Below, piece by piece: positions 14,824 through 15,853 of a stretch of 15,853 nt of DNA. The translations under genes were made by a program, and so were the position numbers. How positions within the stretch are numbered: position 1 is the stretch's first letter; each line of letters begins with the position of its first letter. A model generated the notes under the pieces. It did not search any database, had not been told where the DNA came from, and saw only the letters and a list, made by a program, of their open reading frames with translations. Origin of the DNA: an uncultured Opitutales bacterium (GTDB lineage: Bacteria > Verrucomicrobiota > Verrucomicrobiia > Opitutales > UBA2995). The DNA is taken from assembly GCA_937920335.1 (NCBI GenBank), contig CALGUT010000899.1, positions 1 to 15,853 of the forward strand, read 5' to 3'.

Positions 14824-15853
14824 ATGAGACTTATTGATCGATATATTCCTGTGTTGAAGGGATTTCCCTCATTGTTTTCTTACACGCTGCTTCTAAGTAT
14901 TGGATTCGGAGCGTTTGTCACTTGGGATCAATGGTATTGGTGGGGGCGGCGTGAAGACTACTCGTTTGGTTATTTGGTGCCGATTTTCGTAGCTGTGGTT
15001 GTTTGGGATCGTTGGCCCAGAATACTCTCGTTGTTCGGAATGGGATCTTCATCTACTAAATCGGTTGAAGAGGGGAAGGGAACCCTGCTTTCCTTTGATT
15101 GGGCAGTCTCGAAGCTCTATCCAGCTATGAAATGGGTTATACCTATTGGGTTTTATGGCGGGTTGATTCTTGGTTTAGCCATTTTTGGTCTGGGAGCCTT
15201 TTACCGTGCGGGTGCTGGACCTTCTAATCCAGGTTCGCTGTTTATTGCGGTGGGAGCAGGTATGGTGGTTTTCGCGTTGATTTATATAAATCTTCCCGAT
15301 TCGACAGATTCATGGAAAGAGCAAATTGGCGAATCCCTGCTTCCGCAAGCGGTCATGAATCGACGACTTTCAATCACATTACTATTCTGGTTTCCGTGCT
15401 TTATCTGGATTATATCCGCGCCTCTCGTGTCGTTTATCGAAAATGCTCTAAGCCTTTTCTTGCTAAACAAAGTTATGACTGTGGTGTTCTTCGTTTTCGA
15501 AATGGGCGGCTATGCCCTCGAGCAGGAAGGCAACACACTTATACTTCCCACAGGTCGTGTAGGGGTTGAAGACGCCTGCTCTGGGATTCGGTCCCTAATG
15601 GGGTGCTTATTTGCAGGCACTTTTTTGGGAGCAATATTCTTCAAGAGTACTATAAAAAAGATACTGTTGGTCGCATTTGCTATGGGCTTCGCCGTTATCA
15701 CGAATCTTCTGCGGAGTATTTTTCTAACTGCTTGGGCTTACACCCATGGTCCAGATGCGATCAGTGGGTTCGTTCACGATGCCGCAGGCTATTTCGTTCT
15801 GGGTCTAACGAGTGTCATGCTGCTTGTTATGATCCCGATCATGAATATCGAGA
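14824..15853 (+). CDS. Exosortase/archaeosortase family protein (3' end outside the window)
   Basis: The frame is open from the ATG at 14824 to the window edge (343 codons plus one base), so the C terminus is missing. It is a polytopic membrane protein with roughly eight helices. It carries all three exosortase catalytic residues: Cys252 in VEDACSGIRSL (248-258), Arg297 in TNLLRSIF (293-300) and His318 in FVHDAAGY (316-323). Exosortases are integral-membrane transpeptidases that recognise PEP-CTERM-type tails and process exported surface proteins. Near the N terminus DYSFGYLVP (45-53) replaces the usual SHG by SFG. Residues 65-105 form a soluble, insert-like loop. The start is fixed by an in-frame TAA at 14794-14796. 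No Shine-Dalgarno motif is seen. The subclass cannot be named without the tail, which in some families carries a fused EpsI domain. Confidence 0.9.
   Translation, partial: MRLIDRYIPVLKGFPSLFSYTLLLSIGFGAFVTWDQWYWWGRREDYSFGYLVPIFVAVVVWDRWPRILSLFGMGSSSTKSVEEGKGTLLSFDWAVSKLYPAMKWVIPIGFYGGLILGLAIFGLGAFYRAGAGPSNPGSLFIAVGAGMVVFALIYINLPDSTDSWKEQIGESLLPQAVMNRRLSITLLFWFPCFIWIISAPLVSFIENALSLFLLNKVMTVVFFVFEMGGYALEQEGNTLILPTGRVGVEDACSGIRSLMGCLFAGTFLGAIFFKSTIKKILLVAFAMGFAVITNLLRSIFLTAWAYTHGPDAISGFVHDAAGYFVLGLTSVMLLVMIPIMNIE

Noticed and set aside
1..15853. CRISPR array, prophage, insertion sequence, tRNA or integron features
   Set aside because: No regularly spaced repeats, transposase or integrase frames, or cloverleaf sequences were seen; the genes are housekeeping or metabolic throughout.

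Overview
The window (15,853 bp, moderate GC) is a gene-dense bacterial chromosome segment with no sign of phage, insertion sequences, CRISPR arrays, tRNA or rRNA. The best guess for the host is a Gram-negative member of the Verrucomicrobiota, possibly a marine Opitutales/Puniceicoccaceae-type lineage. This rests on an exosortase gene, the hit-phoH-HD-ybeY-DUF502-recO order, a glycine-rich RRM protein and a secreted GH26-type glycosidase. It is an inference from gene content, not a phylogenetic placement.

Layout. (1) 1-1346, plus strand: a secreted GH26-like glycoside hydrolase, then a 107-residue, almost uncharged membrane protein. (2) 1358-1846, minus strand: a small exported SleB-type cell-wall hydrolase, convergent with the membrane protein. 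(3) 2056-5875, minus strand: a compact glcDEF operon for the three-subunit glycolate oxidase, with a two-hairpin element in its leader and a stem-loop after its last gene. (4) 5974-6426, minus strand: a single-RRM, RGG-tailed RNA-binding protein followed by a terminator-like hairpin. (5) 6614-14577, minus strand: a seven-gene, tightly packed cluster in transcription order hit, phoH, 7TM-HD phosphohydrolase, ybeY, DUF502, recO and a nuclease-helicase. Several of its junctions overlap or are 4-23 nt apart. (6) 14824 to the right edge, plus strand: a divergent exosortase, cut by the window end.

How the genes fit together. glcDEF oxidises glycolate to glyoxylate and feeds electrons to the respiratory chain. 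Glycolate is a common algal exudate, which fits a marine or aquatic life style. The phoH-HD-ybeY core is a widely conserved neighbourhood linked to RNA and ribosome maturation and to nucleotide second messengers: YbeY acts on rRNA, and the 7TM-HD family degrades c-di-AMP where tested. The HIT protein probably cleaves dinucleoside polyphosphates. The downstream end of the cluster is about DNA repair: RecO and an XPD/DinG-like Fe-S helicase that carries an apparently intact RecB/Cas4-type nuclease domain at its N terminus. The exosortase implies PEP-CTERM-like protein sorting elsewhere in the genome, since no protein in this window carries a recognisable sorting tail.

The points most worth a second look are the nuclease-helicase fusion beside recO, the near absence of Shine-Dalgarno motifs before almost every gene, the competing hairpins ahead of glcD, the Asp replacing the third metal-binding His in YbeY, and the Phe replacing the usual His before the acid/base Glu of the GH26-like enzyme. 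Most of the window is ordinary housekeeping or metabolic gene content; I see no clearly new multi-gene system.
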